From contig NZ_JAJFAW010000010.1 in NCBI RefSeq assembly GCF_020711255.1, positions 103,535 through 167,534 of the forward strand: DNA of 64,000 nucleotides, written 5' to 3'. Below are positions 51,707 to 60,435 of this stretch, one piece after another. This DNA comes from Hymenobacter plasmatis (GTDB lineage Bacteria > Bacteroidota > Bacteroidia > Cytophagales > Hymenobacteraceae). Below the pieces are notes generated by a model. The model saw only the letters and a program-made list of their open reading frames with translations, did no database searches and was not told the origin of the DNA. The first letter of the stretch is position 1; the number at the start of each line of letters is the position of its first letter. The position numbers were made by a program, and so were the translations under genes.

Positions 51707-52231
51707 ATGCCTACCCCTTTTCGCTTAGCCACGGCCACTCCGGCCGATGCGCCCCGCCTCGTCCGCCTCGTGAACAGCGCCTATCGTGGTGACTCCTCCC
51801 GCCAGGGCTGGACCACCGAGGCCCATTTGCTCGACGGCCAGCGCATCGATGAAGAAGGGATTCGTGAGATGCTGGCCGTGCCTGCAGCGGCGATGCTGCT
51901 CTGCCTGGGCCCAAACGAGGAGCTGCTGGGCAGCTTTTACGCCCACCCAACTGGCTCTAAAGTGTACTTGGGCATGTTGGCGGTCGACCCCACCGGCCAG
52001 GCCCAGGGCGTGGGCAAGTTTCTCATCCAGGCCGCTGAGGACTACGGCCGCCAGCACGGCTGCACGGTGAGCAAGATGACGGTCATCTCCGTGCGCCCCG
52101 AGCTCATTGCCTTCTACGAGCGGCAGGGCTACCGCCAAACCGGCGATACCGAGCCCTTCCCTACCGACCCGCGCTACGGCATTCCCAAGCAGCCCCTCAC
52201 CCTGCTGGTGCTGGAGAAGCCGCTGGCCTAA
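51707..52231 (+). CDS. GNAT family N-acetyltransferase
   Basis: A 174-residue acetyltransferase with the GNAT fold: VYLGMLAVDPTGQAQGVGKFLIQAAE contains the acetyl-CoA-binding loop (motif A, about 82-107), and SVRPELIAFYERQGYRQTGD is the C-terminal motif B. The acceptor substrate is unknown. The ATG at 51707 is favoured because a perfect -7 element ends 4 bases upstream; the frame is open to 51659, but that part would contain the promoter. No operon partner: a repeat lies upstream and a convergent gene downstream. Confidence 0.87.
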   Translation: MPTPFRLATATPADAPRLVRLVNSAYRGDSSRQGWTTEAHLLDGQRIDEEGIREMLAVPAAAMLLCLGPNEELLGSFYAHPTGSKVYLGMLAVDPTGQAQGVGKFLIQAAEDYGRQHGCTVSKMTVISVRPELIAFYERQGYRQTGDTEPFPTDPRYGIPKQPLTLLVLEKPLA

Positions 52232-52339
52232 GCCGTATTGGCTGGACTAGCCGGGGCTGCCTGCGCCCAGACTTGAGCTGATTTTAAACCCTACAAATTG
52301 AGCTAAACTGCGGCATGGGCCATCCGCGACCGGGCTGGC

Positions 52340-53068
52340 TTATTTCACCTCGTCGATGGCTTTCTGCAAGTAGGCCACGATGTCGGGGTGAATCTGGGTG
52401 TGAAAAACCACTTTGCCTTGGCGGTCTAGAACCAAGTTGGTGGGGTAAGACCTTACGCCGTATTTCTCGGCCACGTACCGGCCATCGGCGACGATGGCGT
52501 ACTCAAGCGGAAACTGCTGCGTGAACTTCTCAATGGCCCCGCGCTGGTCCAAGGCCACAGCCAGAAAGACCACGTCGTCGCGCTTGGCGTTCTGCTGCAC
52601 CAGCTTGTTGAGCTCCGGAATCTCGGCCCGGCACGGTGGGCAGCCGATGAACCAGAAGTTGAGCACGACAATTTTGCCCGCCAGGTCCTTGCTGTCATAC
52701 TTGCGGCCGTTCACGTCGCGCAGCTTGAAGGGAGCCAGCGTTTGCCCAGTGGTGAAGAAGGGGCTTTCCTGGGGCGCCGGCAGCTGGGCCAGGTAGGCGG
52801 CCCGCTCTTCCGGCGTGCGCGCCACTACCTGAAACACCGGCGCCGCGGCCGAGGAGCCGGGGGCGGCCCGCAGCTTAAACTCGCTGGTAGCCAGCATCTG
52901 GCGCCACACGGGATAAGCCAGCGGATTGCCGGCCGCATCGATTACGGAAGACTTTTCGGTAACCTGAATGGTGGGCCGGGGCGCGGCAGTGGGAACTGGC
53001 GAAGGTGCCTGGGCATGAGCCGTGGTAGCAAGCAGCAGGGAGAAGGCCAGAGCGGAGAGGTAGTTCAT
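52340..53068 (-). CDS. TlpA-like thioredoxin family protein (periplasmic)
   Basis: A 242-residue exported thiol-disulfide protein: signal peptide 1-20, a ~90-residue N-terminal region of unknown fold, then an AhpC/TSA-thioredoxin domain with the redox motif Cys143-Pro-Pro-Cys146 (FWFIGCPPCRAEIPEL) and the cis-Pro loop in RSYPTNLVLD. This is typical of TlpA/ResA proteins that reduce periplasmic cysteines, for example in cytochrome c maturation; no such gene is adjacent. A -7-like TAACTTTC (one mismatch) ends 4 bases before the ATG. Confidence 0.9.
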   Translation of the reverse strand: MNYLSALAFSLLLATTAHAQAPSPVPTAAPRPTIQVTEKSSVIDAAGNPLAYPVWRQMLATSEFKLRAAPGSSAAAPVFQVVARTPEERAAYLAQLPAPQESPFFTTGQTLAPFKLRDVNGRKYDSKDLAGKIVVLNFWFIGCPPCRAEIPELNKLVQQNAKRDDVVFLAVALDQRGAIEKFTQQFPLEYAIVADGRYVAEKYGVRSYPTNLVLDRQGKVVFHTQIHPDIVAYLQKAIDEVK

Positions 53069-53420
53069 GCCGGAAAGTTAAGCGGAATAATGCATGGCAG
53101 AGCACGAATAGTTTTATATATCCGACTCTTTTCCTTTGCCCAGGCAGCACTTGCCCTGGGGCATCCGATGGACCGCGGGCGCGGCCAGCAGTGGTCAATG
53201 AAGCCAATAACTCACTTGTTTTCATTGGGTTTCGGCGATAATTGAGCTGAGCCCGTATACACACCTGCCGGTTCTGCATGGACAGCCGCCCGGCCCGCCC
53301 CCGCGCCGTGGGGGCCCTTTCGCCGCAAGTGCGCGGCCATCGGCAATTACCCGCCCGCAGTTGTAGCCGCTGCTTTCCCGGCCGAAGTTTCCTTGGCGCT
53401 CCAGCGCCGCCCGTGCCTTT
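53069..53420. other. Divergent intergenic region TlpA-histidine kinase
   Basis: These 352 bases hold a -7-like element for the TlpA gene at 53073-53080 and one copy of the TTGAGCT motif at 53242. The part from ~53278 is GC-rich and opens a short frame without family similarity. No perfect promoter for the kinase is visible; TTCCTTTG at 53131-53138 is the nearest. Confidence 0.4.
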
Positions 53421-55358
53421 ATGCCGCTTACTTCCGCCAGGGCTCCCCTGGCCCTGCCCAGCTCCGACGAGCTCCTGGCGCTGCTCGACGTATCCCAGAC
53501 TGCCCTGGCCCTGATATGCCCCCGCTACGCTGACGATAATCAGGCGATTATCAACTTTTCTTTCGAATACCTCAACCCCGCCGCCCAACGCCTGTTGGAT
53601 CTATCCGACTACCCCGAAACCGCTTTCCTGGCCTGCTTCCCCCACGCTTCTGAAGCCCGGGTGCTGGCCTTTCTGGGCGGCGTACTGGAAACCGGCCAGC
53701 CCGGGTACTTCGAGTGCCCGGGCCCGCCGGAAAGCCTGGCCGCGCCCCTTTGCATCGAGGCCTCCCGCCAGGCCAAGCGCCTAGTGGTCAAGCTCTGTTG
53801 CACCGGCCAGCTCGCCCAGCTGCCCATGGAAGCAGCCCTGCGCGCGAGCCGCGCCCGCGAGCAGCTGGCCCAGGTCGACGCCCAGCGCCAGCGCGCCAGC
53901 CTCGAGCGCTTCATGGGCCAGACGCAGGCCATCGTATGCATTCTACGGGGTCCGGCGCACCGGCTCGAATACGGCAACCCGGCTTACCAGCGGCTGTTTT
54001 CCGGCCGGCACCTCACGCCGGGCTTTCCCGTGGCGGTGCTGCACCCCGAGGCCGTGGCCCAGGGCATTGTGGCCCGCCTCGACGACGTGTATACCTCCGG
54101 CAAATCGTCGTTTGGCGTGGCGCAGCCCCTGACCCTAACGCCGCCCGACGGCCAGCCACCGCTCACCCGCTACTTCACGTTTTCCTACGATGCGTACCTG
54201 GAGGATGGCCGCACGGCCGGCGTTTCCATCTTCGCCTACGACGTAACCGACCAGGTGCACGGGCGCCAGCAGGCCACCCGGGCCGCCACCGAAATCCAGC
54301 TGGTGATGGCCAACGTGCCCGTGTTCCTATTTCGCACCGACCCCGCCGGCCGCATGACTTACGTCAACGAGGCGTTGTTTGAGTGGAGCGGCCTGGCCCC
54401 GGGCCCCACCGACCTGGACCGCGTGTGGGACACCGTGCATCCGGACGACGCCCCGGCGCTCAGGGCGGCCTTCAAAGCCTCGCTGGCCACTGCCCAGGGG
54501 TGGGAAAGCCCGGTGTACCGCATCCGTCGCCGCGACGGCGAGTACCGCTGGTCGCTCACCCGCACCCAGCCCAATTTCCGGGCCGATGGGCAGCTGGTCG
54601 GCTACAGCGGAGTCAACATCGAGATTCACAAGCAGATAGAAATGCAGCGCCAGCTCACCCGCGTGAATGCCGACCTAGACATGTTTATCTACACCGCCTC
54701 CCACGACCTAAAGGCGCCTATCAGCAACCTGGAGGGGTTGCTTCACGCCCTGCTCGAGGAGCTGCCCGCCGAGGTGCGGCAGGCGCCGTTCGTGCAGCCC
54801 ATGCTCGAGCGCATGCAGCGCTCCGTCGACCGCTTCAAGCTCACCATTGCCCAGCTCACCGACGTGTCGCGGCTGCAGCAGGCCCAGACGCAGCCCGCCG
54901 AAACCATGGATTTGGCGGCACTGGTCGAAGACGTCCGCCTCGACCTGGCCCCTGCTCTGGCCGACGCCGGTGCGCAGCTCACCGTCGACGTCGAGGCCTG
55001 CCCCCACATGTCGTTTGCGCCCAAAAACCTGCGCTGCATTGTGTACAACTTGCTCAGCAATGCCGTGAAGTACCGCCACCCCGACCGCCCGCCGCTGGTG
55101 CTGCTACGCTGCCACAGCAGCGCCCACACCATCGTGCTCGAGGTGCAGGACAACGGCTTGGGCCTGACTACCAGCCAGCAGGGCAAGCTTTTTGGCATGT
55201 TCCGCCGCCTGCACGACCACGTGGAAGGCTCCGGCATTGGCCTCTACATGGTGAAGCGCATTGTGGAAAACGCCGGCGGCACCATCGCGGTGCACAGCGC
55301 GCCCGGCGTCGGCTCCACGTTCACCGTCTCGCTGCCGGCCCCTTCCAGCGCAAGCTGA
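53421..55358 (+). CDS. PAS domain sensor histidine kinase (soluble)
   Basis: A 645-residue kinase with no membrane segment and no signal peptide. Three PAS-like domains appear at about 15-130, 155-285 and 292-405; the last ends with a PAC-type segment (VYRIRRRDGEYRWSLTR). The dimerisation domain has the phospho-acceptor His428 in YTASHDLKAPISN. The ATPase domain shows the N-box NLLSNAVKYRH, G1 VQDNGLGLT and G2 GSGIGLYMVKRIVENAGG. It is followed after 61 bases by a receiver-only protein, its likely partner. The input signal is unknown; a soluble PAS kinase would sense a cytoplasmic ligand or redox state. Confidence 0.9.
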   Translation: MPLTSARAPLALPSSDELLALLDVSQTALALICPRYADDNQAIINFSFEYLNPAAQRLLDLSDYPETAFLACFPHASEARVLAFLGGVLETGQPGYFECPGPPESLAAPLCIEASRQAKRLVVKLCCTGQLAQLPMEAALRASRAREQLAQVDAQRQRASLERFMGQTQAIVCILRGPAHRLEYGNPAYQRLFSGRHLTPGFPVAVLHPEAVAQGIVARLDDVYTSGKSSFGVAQPLTLTPPDGQPPLTRYFTFSYDAYLEDGRTAGVSIFAYDVTDQVHGRQQATRAATEIQLVMANVPVFLFRTDPAGRMTYVNEALFEWSGLAPGPTDLDRVWDTVHPDDAPALRAAFKASLATAQGWESPVYRIRRRDGEYRWSLTRTQPNFRADGQLVGYSGVNIEIHKQIEMQRQLTRVNADLDMFIYTASHDLKAPISNLEGLLHALLEELPAEVRQAPFVQPMLERMQRSVDRFKLTIAQLTDVSRLQQAQTQPAETMDLAALVEDVRLDLAPALADAGAQLTVDVEACPHMSFAPKNLRCIVYNLLSNAVKYRHPDRPPLVLLRCHSSAHTIVLEVQDNGLGLTTSQQGKLFGMFRRLHDHVEGSGIGLYMVKRIVENAGGTIAVHSAPGVGSTFTVSLPAPSSAS

Positions 55359-55419
55359 GCCACCCCCAAGCGGGTCGCTTAGTCCCCGCTTTATTTCCTG
55401 TCTGCACAAATTATCTGCG

Positions 55420-55863
55420 ATGAAAAAACTATCCACTATACTGCTGGTCGACGACGACGAAACCAGCAATTTCCTGAGTGAACGGCTCTTAACCAGCATG
55501 GGCGTAGCCAACCAGGTGCTGAGCGCCGCCAACGGCGAAGAAGCCCTCGAAGTGCTGGCCCAGCACGGCACGGTGTTCAGCCCCACCAACCCTGCCCTGG
55601 TCCTGCTCGACCTGAACATGCCCGTGATGGACGGCATTGAGTTTCTCGAGGCCTACCACGCCCTGCCCCTGGTTCAGCAGCAGTCGGCCGTTATCGTGGT
55701 GCTCAGCAGCTCCGTGCACCCCTACGACCTGGACCGCGTGCAAACCACGCCCATCGCCGACGTGGTGAGCAAACCCCTGACCAAAGAAAAAATAAGCACC
55801 CTGCTGCAGCAGAACTTTCCGTGGGTCGGCCAGCTAGCCGTACAATCCAGCTCAAGCTACTAG
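55420..55863 (+). CDS. Single-domain response regulator (receiver)
   Basis: A 147-residue receiver: the acidic pocket is VDDDE (10-14), the phospho-acceptor is Asp64 in LLDLNMPVMDG, the conserved Ser is in VVLSSSV and the Lys is in VSKPLTKEK. No output domain follows, so it must act by protein contact, as a phosphorelay step or a CheY-like protein. The ATG at 55420 was chosen; the open frame upstream overlaps the kinase gene and has no receiver sequence. It probably forms an operon with the upstream kinase. Confidence 0.93.
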   Translation: MKKLSTILLVDDDETSNFLSERLLTSMGVANQVLSAANGEEALEVLAQHGTVFSPTNPALVLLDLNMPVMDGIEFLEAYHALPLVQQQSAVIVVLSSSVHPYDLDRVQTTPIADVVSKPLTKEKISTLLQQNFPWVGQLAVQSSSSY

Positions 55864-55886
55864 TTCACAACCTACTGCATCTTCTT

Positions 55887-58544
55887 TCAAGGAGCCATTT
55901 CCACGGCGGCTGGCACCAGCCGCTCGGCCCGAAACAGGTCGTCGGCCGCTTGCAGGAGCTTGGCGCGCAGCTTGGGGTTGTAGTCGGGGTGGGCTTGTAG
56001 AAAAGTCCGCACGGTGCTGGCGGCCGAGGCCGTTTGGTAGGAGCCCAGCGTGGCCTGCAGCCAGGAATACGGGAAGAAAATATCGCCGGTGAGCTGAATT
56101 TCTTCCAGCAGCGCCAGGCTGGCGGGCAGGTACTTCTGGGACGTGGCCTGGCGCAACGGGTGATGCAGGTAGCCCAGCGCGGAGGTGACCCAGGCTTCTT
56201 TGTCGCGGCCTTTCTCGTCTTTCAGGCTTTCAAAAAACGCGTCGCGCGTGGCCACATCGGGCGATAGGGCGGGCATCATAAACTCCAGGCGCTGGCGGCG
56301 GTCCACGTTCTTGATGCGGGCGAGCTGCGCAGGCAGGATGGGCTGCGGGGCGGGGTAGTCGCGCACGGCCAGCGCCAGGGCCAGGGCGGTGTAGTCGTCC
56401 TCGGTCAGCTTTACGCCGGTGGGGGCTTTCTGCGCTTGCCAGATTTGGTAGAGGCGTTCTTGGGCCGGCTTGGTGAGGGCGATGGATTGATAGGTTTTGA
56501 AGAGCAGCTTCTTGGAGTTGGCGGCCGGGTTTTTCTGCAGGGCGGCCCACAGGTCTTTTTCCAGGGCCGGCACCACGGCCAGGCGCTGGGTTGGGCTGAG
56601 GAAGTGCCAGAAAATGTCGCTGACCTGGCCGGTGAGCAGCTTCAGGTTGAGCTCTTCGGGCTCGCGGGTGAGGGCTTGGCGGTACACCGCGAGCAGCTCC
56701 TGCGGCTTGATGACCTGGCCGTTGAGCATGTTCTCGTAGAGGTTGACGTAGGCCGTGGCGCGGGCCACCGGGTTTTTCAGCGCGGCCAGCTGGCCGGTGA
56801 GCTGCCGGGCCACCGGGAACACGCCGTAGCCCAGGCCGGTGGAGTTGAACAGGATGAAGCTGGGCACGGGCTGGCCCGCAGCCTGGGGCAAGGCCACGGT
56901 GCGCGCGGTCATGTTCACGGTCAGCTCTTTGGTGCGGCCGCCGGGGTACACCAGCAGCACCTCGAAGAGCTGGGGCCAGAGGCGGTCGGAGTTGTCTTCG
57001 GCGCGCTGGGTGAGGGCGAGGCTGGCGATTTTACCGGCGCGGGTTTGCAGGTCGTAGGTGAAGACGGGGCGGCCGGGCTGGTTTACCCACACCTGGTTCC
57101 AGGCCTGGAGGTCGGCGGGGGTGCGGGCGTCCAGGATGTCGATGAGGTCGGGCCAGGTGGCGTTGCCGTGGGCGTATTTCCGCAGGTATTCCTGCAGGCC
57201 CTGCTGGAAGGCAGCGGGGCCCATCAGCCGCTCGAGCTGCCGCATCATGATGGGCGCTTTGTGGTAGATGATGTTGCCGTAGAGCGAGCCCGCGTCCTGC
57301 AGGTTGGCCAGGGGCTGGCGGATGGGGTTAGCCCCGGCCGTGCGGTCGATACCGTAGGCGGCGGGGTAGTGGTCGATGACGAACTTAAGGTCGTAGTTCG
57401 AATTTTTGACGGCCACCTGCGTGACTTTGTCGGCCATAAAATTGGCAAATACCTCCTTCATCCACACGTCGTTGAACCACTGCATGGTCACCAAATCGCC
57501 GAACCACATGTGGGCCGTTTCGTGCGAGACCAGGTTGGAGCGGGCCAGGATTTGGTCCTGCGTGGCGCCTTCGTCCAGAAACAGCGTCGAGGCCTTGTAG
57601 TCAATCGCCCCCACGTGCTCCATGCCCCCGTATTGGAAGTCCGGAATCGACACAAAATCGAACTTCTGGAAAGGGTACGGCAGGCCGGTGTACTGCTCCA
57701 TGAACTGCAGCGCATCGGCGTGCAGCTGGAAGATGGGGCCGAGACTCAGGCGCAATTTGGCCGGGTCGGTTTCGCGGTGCAGCAGGCTCATGGCCCGGCC
57801 GTTCAGCGTGCGGTTGACCCGCGTAAACTTGCCCGCCGCGAAGGAAAAAAGGTAGGTGCTGATGCTGTCGGACGGGGCGAAGGCGTACGACTTGGTAGCG
57901 CCGCTGCTCACCGAGTCCCGCACCGGCGCATTGCCCATGGCCTGCCAGCCCGCGGGCACGGTGAGGGCCAGGGTGAAGGTGGCCTTCAGGTTGGGCTGGT
58001 CGAAGACCGGGAAGACGGTGCGGGCGCGGTCGGGCACCAGCAGCGTGTAGAGGTAATCGGCGTTGCGGTTCAGGGACTGCTCGCCAGCCCGCAGGTGGAT
58101 TTCGGCCACGTTGCGGCCCGGCTTCAGCGCGGCGGCCGGCAGCACGAGGTGCTCGTTGCGGTGGTCGATGGCCACCGGCTGGCCGTTTACCGTGAGGCTG
58201 TGCAGGTACTCGGTGGGCGCTTTGAAATCGAGCTGCACTGGGTCGAGGTTTTCGCGCAGATTGAACGACACTGACTCCACGGCGGCAATGGGCTCGGTTT
58301 TCTGGGCCGGAATGGTCAGGTTGAGGTCGTACGCCACGCCGCTGATGTTCTTTTTGCGCGCCACGGCCAGCGCTTCAGAAACGCCTTTCTCGACGGGTGG
58401 CAGCGCGCGCGCTATGACCTGTGCTGGGATTTGCGCAGCGGTGGATGCCGGGGTGCTGGGCATGGGTTGGCGGTGGCAGGCCGCGGTGAGCAGGGCGAGC
58501 AGAACCGGGCCGGTCCTGCCATATTTACGGAAGCTAAAATTCAT
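55887..58544 (-). CDS. M1 family aminopeptidase lipoprotein
   Basis: An 885-residue M1 aminopeptidase with lipobox TAAC (Cys23), so it is anchored in the membrane, probably at the periplasmic or cell surface. The substrate loop GGMEHVGAI is followed by the zinc site HETAH at 341-345 and Glu364 (MKEVFANF), HExxH-x18-E. Residues ~70-245 are the N-terminal beta domain, and the long C-terminal alpha domain (about 500-885) matches ERAP/aminopeptidase N types. It is longer than the other M1 enzyme in this window and less similar to it. It is convergent with the response regulator. Confidence 0.93.
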   Translation of the reverse strand: MNFSFRKYGRTGPVLLALLTAACHRQPMPSTPASTAAQIPAQVIARALPPVEKGVSEALAVARKKNISGVAYDLNLTIPAQKTEPIAAVESVSFNLRENLDPVQLDFKAPTEYLHSLTVNGQPVAIDHRNEHLVLPAAALKPGRNVAEIHLRAGEQSLNRNADYLYTLLVPDRARTVFPVFDQPNLKATFTLALTVPAGWQAMGNAPVRDSVSSGATKSYAFAPSDSISTYLFSFAAGKFTRVNRTLNGRAMSLLHRETDPAKLRLSLGPIFQLHADALQFMEQYTGLPYPFQKFDFVSIPDFQYGGMEHVGAIDYKASTLFLDEGATQDQILARSNLVSHETAHMWFGDLVTMQWFNDVWMKEVFANFMADKVTQVAVKNSNYDLKFVIDHYPAAYGIDRTAGANPIRQPLANLQDAGSLYGNIIYHKAPIMMRQLERLMGPAAFQQGLQEYLRKYAHGNATWPDLIDILDARTPADLQAWNQVWVNQPGRPVFTYDLQTRAGKIASLALTQRAEDNSDRLWPQLFEVLLVYPGGRTKELTVNMTARTVALPQAAGQPVPSFILFNSTGLGYGVFPVARQLTGQLAALKNPVARATAYVNLYENMLNGQVIKPQELLAVYRQALTREPEELNLKLLTGQVSDIFWHFLSPTQRLAVVPALEKDLWAALQKNPAANSKKLLFKTYQSIALTKPAQERLYQIWQAQKAPTGVKLTEDDYTALALALAVRDYPAPQPILPAQLARIKNVDRRQRLEFMMPALSPDVATRDAFFESLKDEKGRDKEAWVTSALGYLHHPLRQATSQKYLPASLALLEEIQLTGDIFFPYSWLQATLGSYQTASAASTVRTFLQAHPDYNPKLRAKLLQAADDLFRAERLVPAAVEMAP

Positions 58545-58630
58545 CGGGAGTGTCCAGTGCAGCGAGCTCCAAAAGTAACCGTCCGCACGTGAGTAGTATC
58601 CCCGAGCCGTCTGCCGCCCCTGCCTTCGCC

Positions 58631-59335
58631 ATGCGGCTGTTCCCGCTGGGCGACGCGGCTGTGGTACTGGAGTTCGGCGAGGGCATCAGCCCGGCTACGC
58701 ACCGCGCCATCCAAGCCTTTAGCGCATATTTAGCTCAACACCCCTTCGTGGGGCTGATTGAATACGTGCCCGCTTTCACCACCCTCACCGTGTACTACGA
58801 CCCGTGGCTGGTGAGCGACAACGGCCAGCACCCGCCCTACGAGCGCGTGGCCGAAACCCTCCGACAGATGCTGCCCGCGGCCCAGGCCACCGCGGTTGCG
58901 GGCCCGGCCACCGATGTGGAGATTCCCGTTTGCTACGGCGGCACGTACGGGCCGGACTTAGCCTTTGTGGCGCAACACGCCGGACTGGCGCCCGAGGAGG
59001 TAATTGCCCTGCACGCCTCCCCCGAGTACCTGGTGCACATGATAGGATTCGCGCCCGGCTTCCCCTACCTCGGTGGGCTGGATGCGCGCCTAGCCACGCC
59101 CCGCAAGCCCCAGCCCCGCGCGCTGGTGCCGTCCGGTACCGTGGGCATCGCCGGCCCGCAAACTGGTATTTATTCCATGCCCACGCCGGGCGGCTGGCAG
59201 CTCATCGGCCGCACGCCACTACGGCTCTTCGACCCCGCCTGGGCACAGCCCAGCCTGTTGCAGGCGGGCCAGCACCTGCGTTTCGTGCCCATCAGTGAAG
59301 CCGAATACCAGCACCGCCAGCAGCATGAGTCTTAG
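58631..59335 (+). CDS. pxpB: 5-oxoprolinase subunit PxpB
   Basis: A 234-residue subunit of the ATP-dependent 5-oxoprolinase PxpABC, which opens 5-oxoproline to glutamate. Family hallmarks are RLFPLGDAAVVLEFGEG at the start, HMIGFAPGFPYLGGLD, the PRKPQPRALVPSGTVGIAG segment and PTPGGWQLIGRTPLRLFDP. The ATG at 58631 gives the normal length (about 240). In Bacillus the homologue (KipI) was first described as a kinase inhibitor, but the 5-oxoprolinase role is the common one. It overlaps pxpC by 11 bases. Confidence 0.93.
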   Translation: MRLFPLGDAAVVLEFGEGISPATHRAIQAFSAYLAQHPFVGLIEYVPAFTTLTVYYDPWLVSDNGQHPPYERVAETLRQMLPAAQATAVAGPATDVEIPVCYGGTYGPDLAFVAQHAGLAPEEVIALHASPEYLVHMIGFAPGFPYLGGLDARLATPRKPQPRALVPSGTVGIAGPQTGIYSMPTPGGWQLIGRTPLRLFDPAWAQPSLLQAGQHLRFVPISEAEYQHRQQHES

Positions 59336-60329
59336 CATCCTCCGCCCCGGCCTGCTCACCACCGTGCAAGACCTCGGCCGGCACGGCTACCAGAAAGACG
59401 GCATCTTGGTGAGCGGCGCCATGGACGCCACCGCCCTGCGCGTAGCCAACCTGCTAGTGGGTAACCCTGAAGTCACGGCCAGCCTCGAAATCACCCTGCT
59501 CGGCCCCCGCATTCGCTTCGAAGCCGACCACCTCTTGGCCATCACTGGCGCCCACCTCTCCCCTACCCTGAACGGCCAGCCAGTTGGGCTGAACCGCGCC
59601 ATTTGGGTGAGGGCAGGAGCTGAGCTGGCGTTCGGGGCACCCGTGGCCGGCAGCCGCGCCTACCTTGCCGTTTCGGGCGGGTTTGACATTGCGCCGGTGC
59701 TTGGCAGCCAGTCCACTTACCTGCGCGCTGGCTTTGGTGGGCTGCACGGCCGCGCCCTGCAAACCGGTGACCTGATTCCCTGCCCCGGCCCCACCGCAGC
59801 AGGCCAGAAACTCATGCAAGCCCTAGCCCAAGATGCCCCCCAAGCCGCCTGGGCCCAAGCCCGCTGGACGCCGGGCCCGGAGCTCTGCCCCAAGCCCCAG
59901 CCGAACCCGGTTGTCCGCGCCATTAGCGGGCCGGAGTACACGCAGTTTTCACCGGAAAGCCAGCTCAATTTTTGGCAGCAGCCTTTTATGGTAACGACGG
60001 AGGCCGACCGTATGGGCTACCGCCTGCAAGGGCCCATGCTGGAGCGTCACAGCAGCGGCGAGCTGCTCTCCAGTGCCGTCACGTTTGGCACCGTGCAGGT
60101 GCCGGCCGGCGGGCAGCCCATCGTGCTCATGGCCGACCACCAAACTACCGGCGGCTACCCGCGCATTGCCCAGGTTATTTCTGCTGATTTTTCGGCCTTG
60201 GCGCAGCTGCGGCCGGGGCAGCACATCCGTTTTGCAGAGGTTTCTTTGGCCGAAGCGCAGGCGCTGTACCTTGCGCAGGAACAGCGGTTGCGAGCGTTGC
60301 GGCGGGCAGTGAACGCCAGAACGATGTAG
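59325..60329 (+). CDS. pxpC: 5-oxoprolinase subunit PxpC
   Basis: A 334-residue subunit of 5-oxoprolinase (KipA homologue). LRPGLLTTVQDLGRHGYQ near the start, GAMDATALRVANLLVGN, GARLS-like loops, and GLHGRALQTGDLIPC are typical; the C-terminal ADRMGYRLQGP and HQTTGGYPRIAQVI also fit. The ATG at 59325 overlaps pxpB and leads straight into the conserved N-terminus. A 30-base inverted repeat lies between this gene and pxpA, the only sizeable gap in the operon. Confidence 0.93.
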   Translation: MSLSILRPGLLTTVQDLGRHGYQKDGILVSGAMDATALRVANLLVGNPEVTASLEITLLGPRIRFEADHLLAITGAHLSPTLNGQPVGLNRAIWVRAGAELAFGAPVAGSRAYLAVSGGFDIAPVLGSQSTYLRAGFGGLHGRALQTGDLIPCPGPTAAGQKLMQALAQDAPQAAWAQARWTPGPELCPKPQPNPVVRAISGPEYTQFSPESQLNFWQQPFMVTTEADRMGYRLQGPMLERHSSGELLSSAVTFGTVQVPAGGQPIVLMADHQTTGGYPRIAQVISADFSALAQLRPGQHIRFAEVSLAEAQALYLAQEQRLRALRRAVNARTM

Positions 60330-60419
60330 AGACGCCATACTTGGCGTCTTGGCGTCCACGCCGTTCTACCGATAACTGTTCAACGACGAGACGCCAAGTA
60401 TGGCGTCTCTACATTGTTC
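60321..60419. repeat. Inverted repeat inside the pxp operon
   Basis: Arms 60321-60350 and 60390-60419 (30 bases, one mismatch; core AGAGACGCCATACTTGGCG) flank a 39-base centre. The left arm starts in the last codons of pxpC and the right arm ends 16 bases before the pxpA ATG. Confidence 0.82.
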
Positions 60420-60435
60420 AACCAACATTCTCTCT

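Noticed and set aside
56436..58274. A 612-codon open frame antisense to the M1 aminopeptidase gene
   Set aside because: It lacks motifs and mirrors a certain gene; a shadow of biased codon use.
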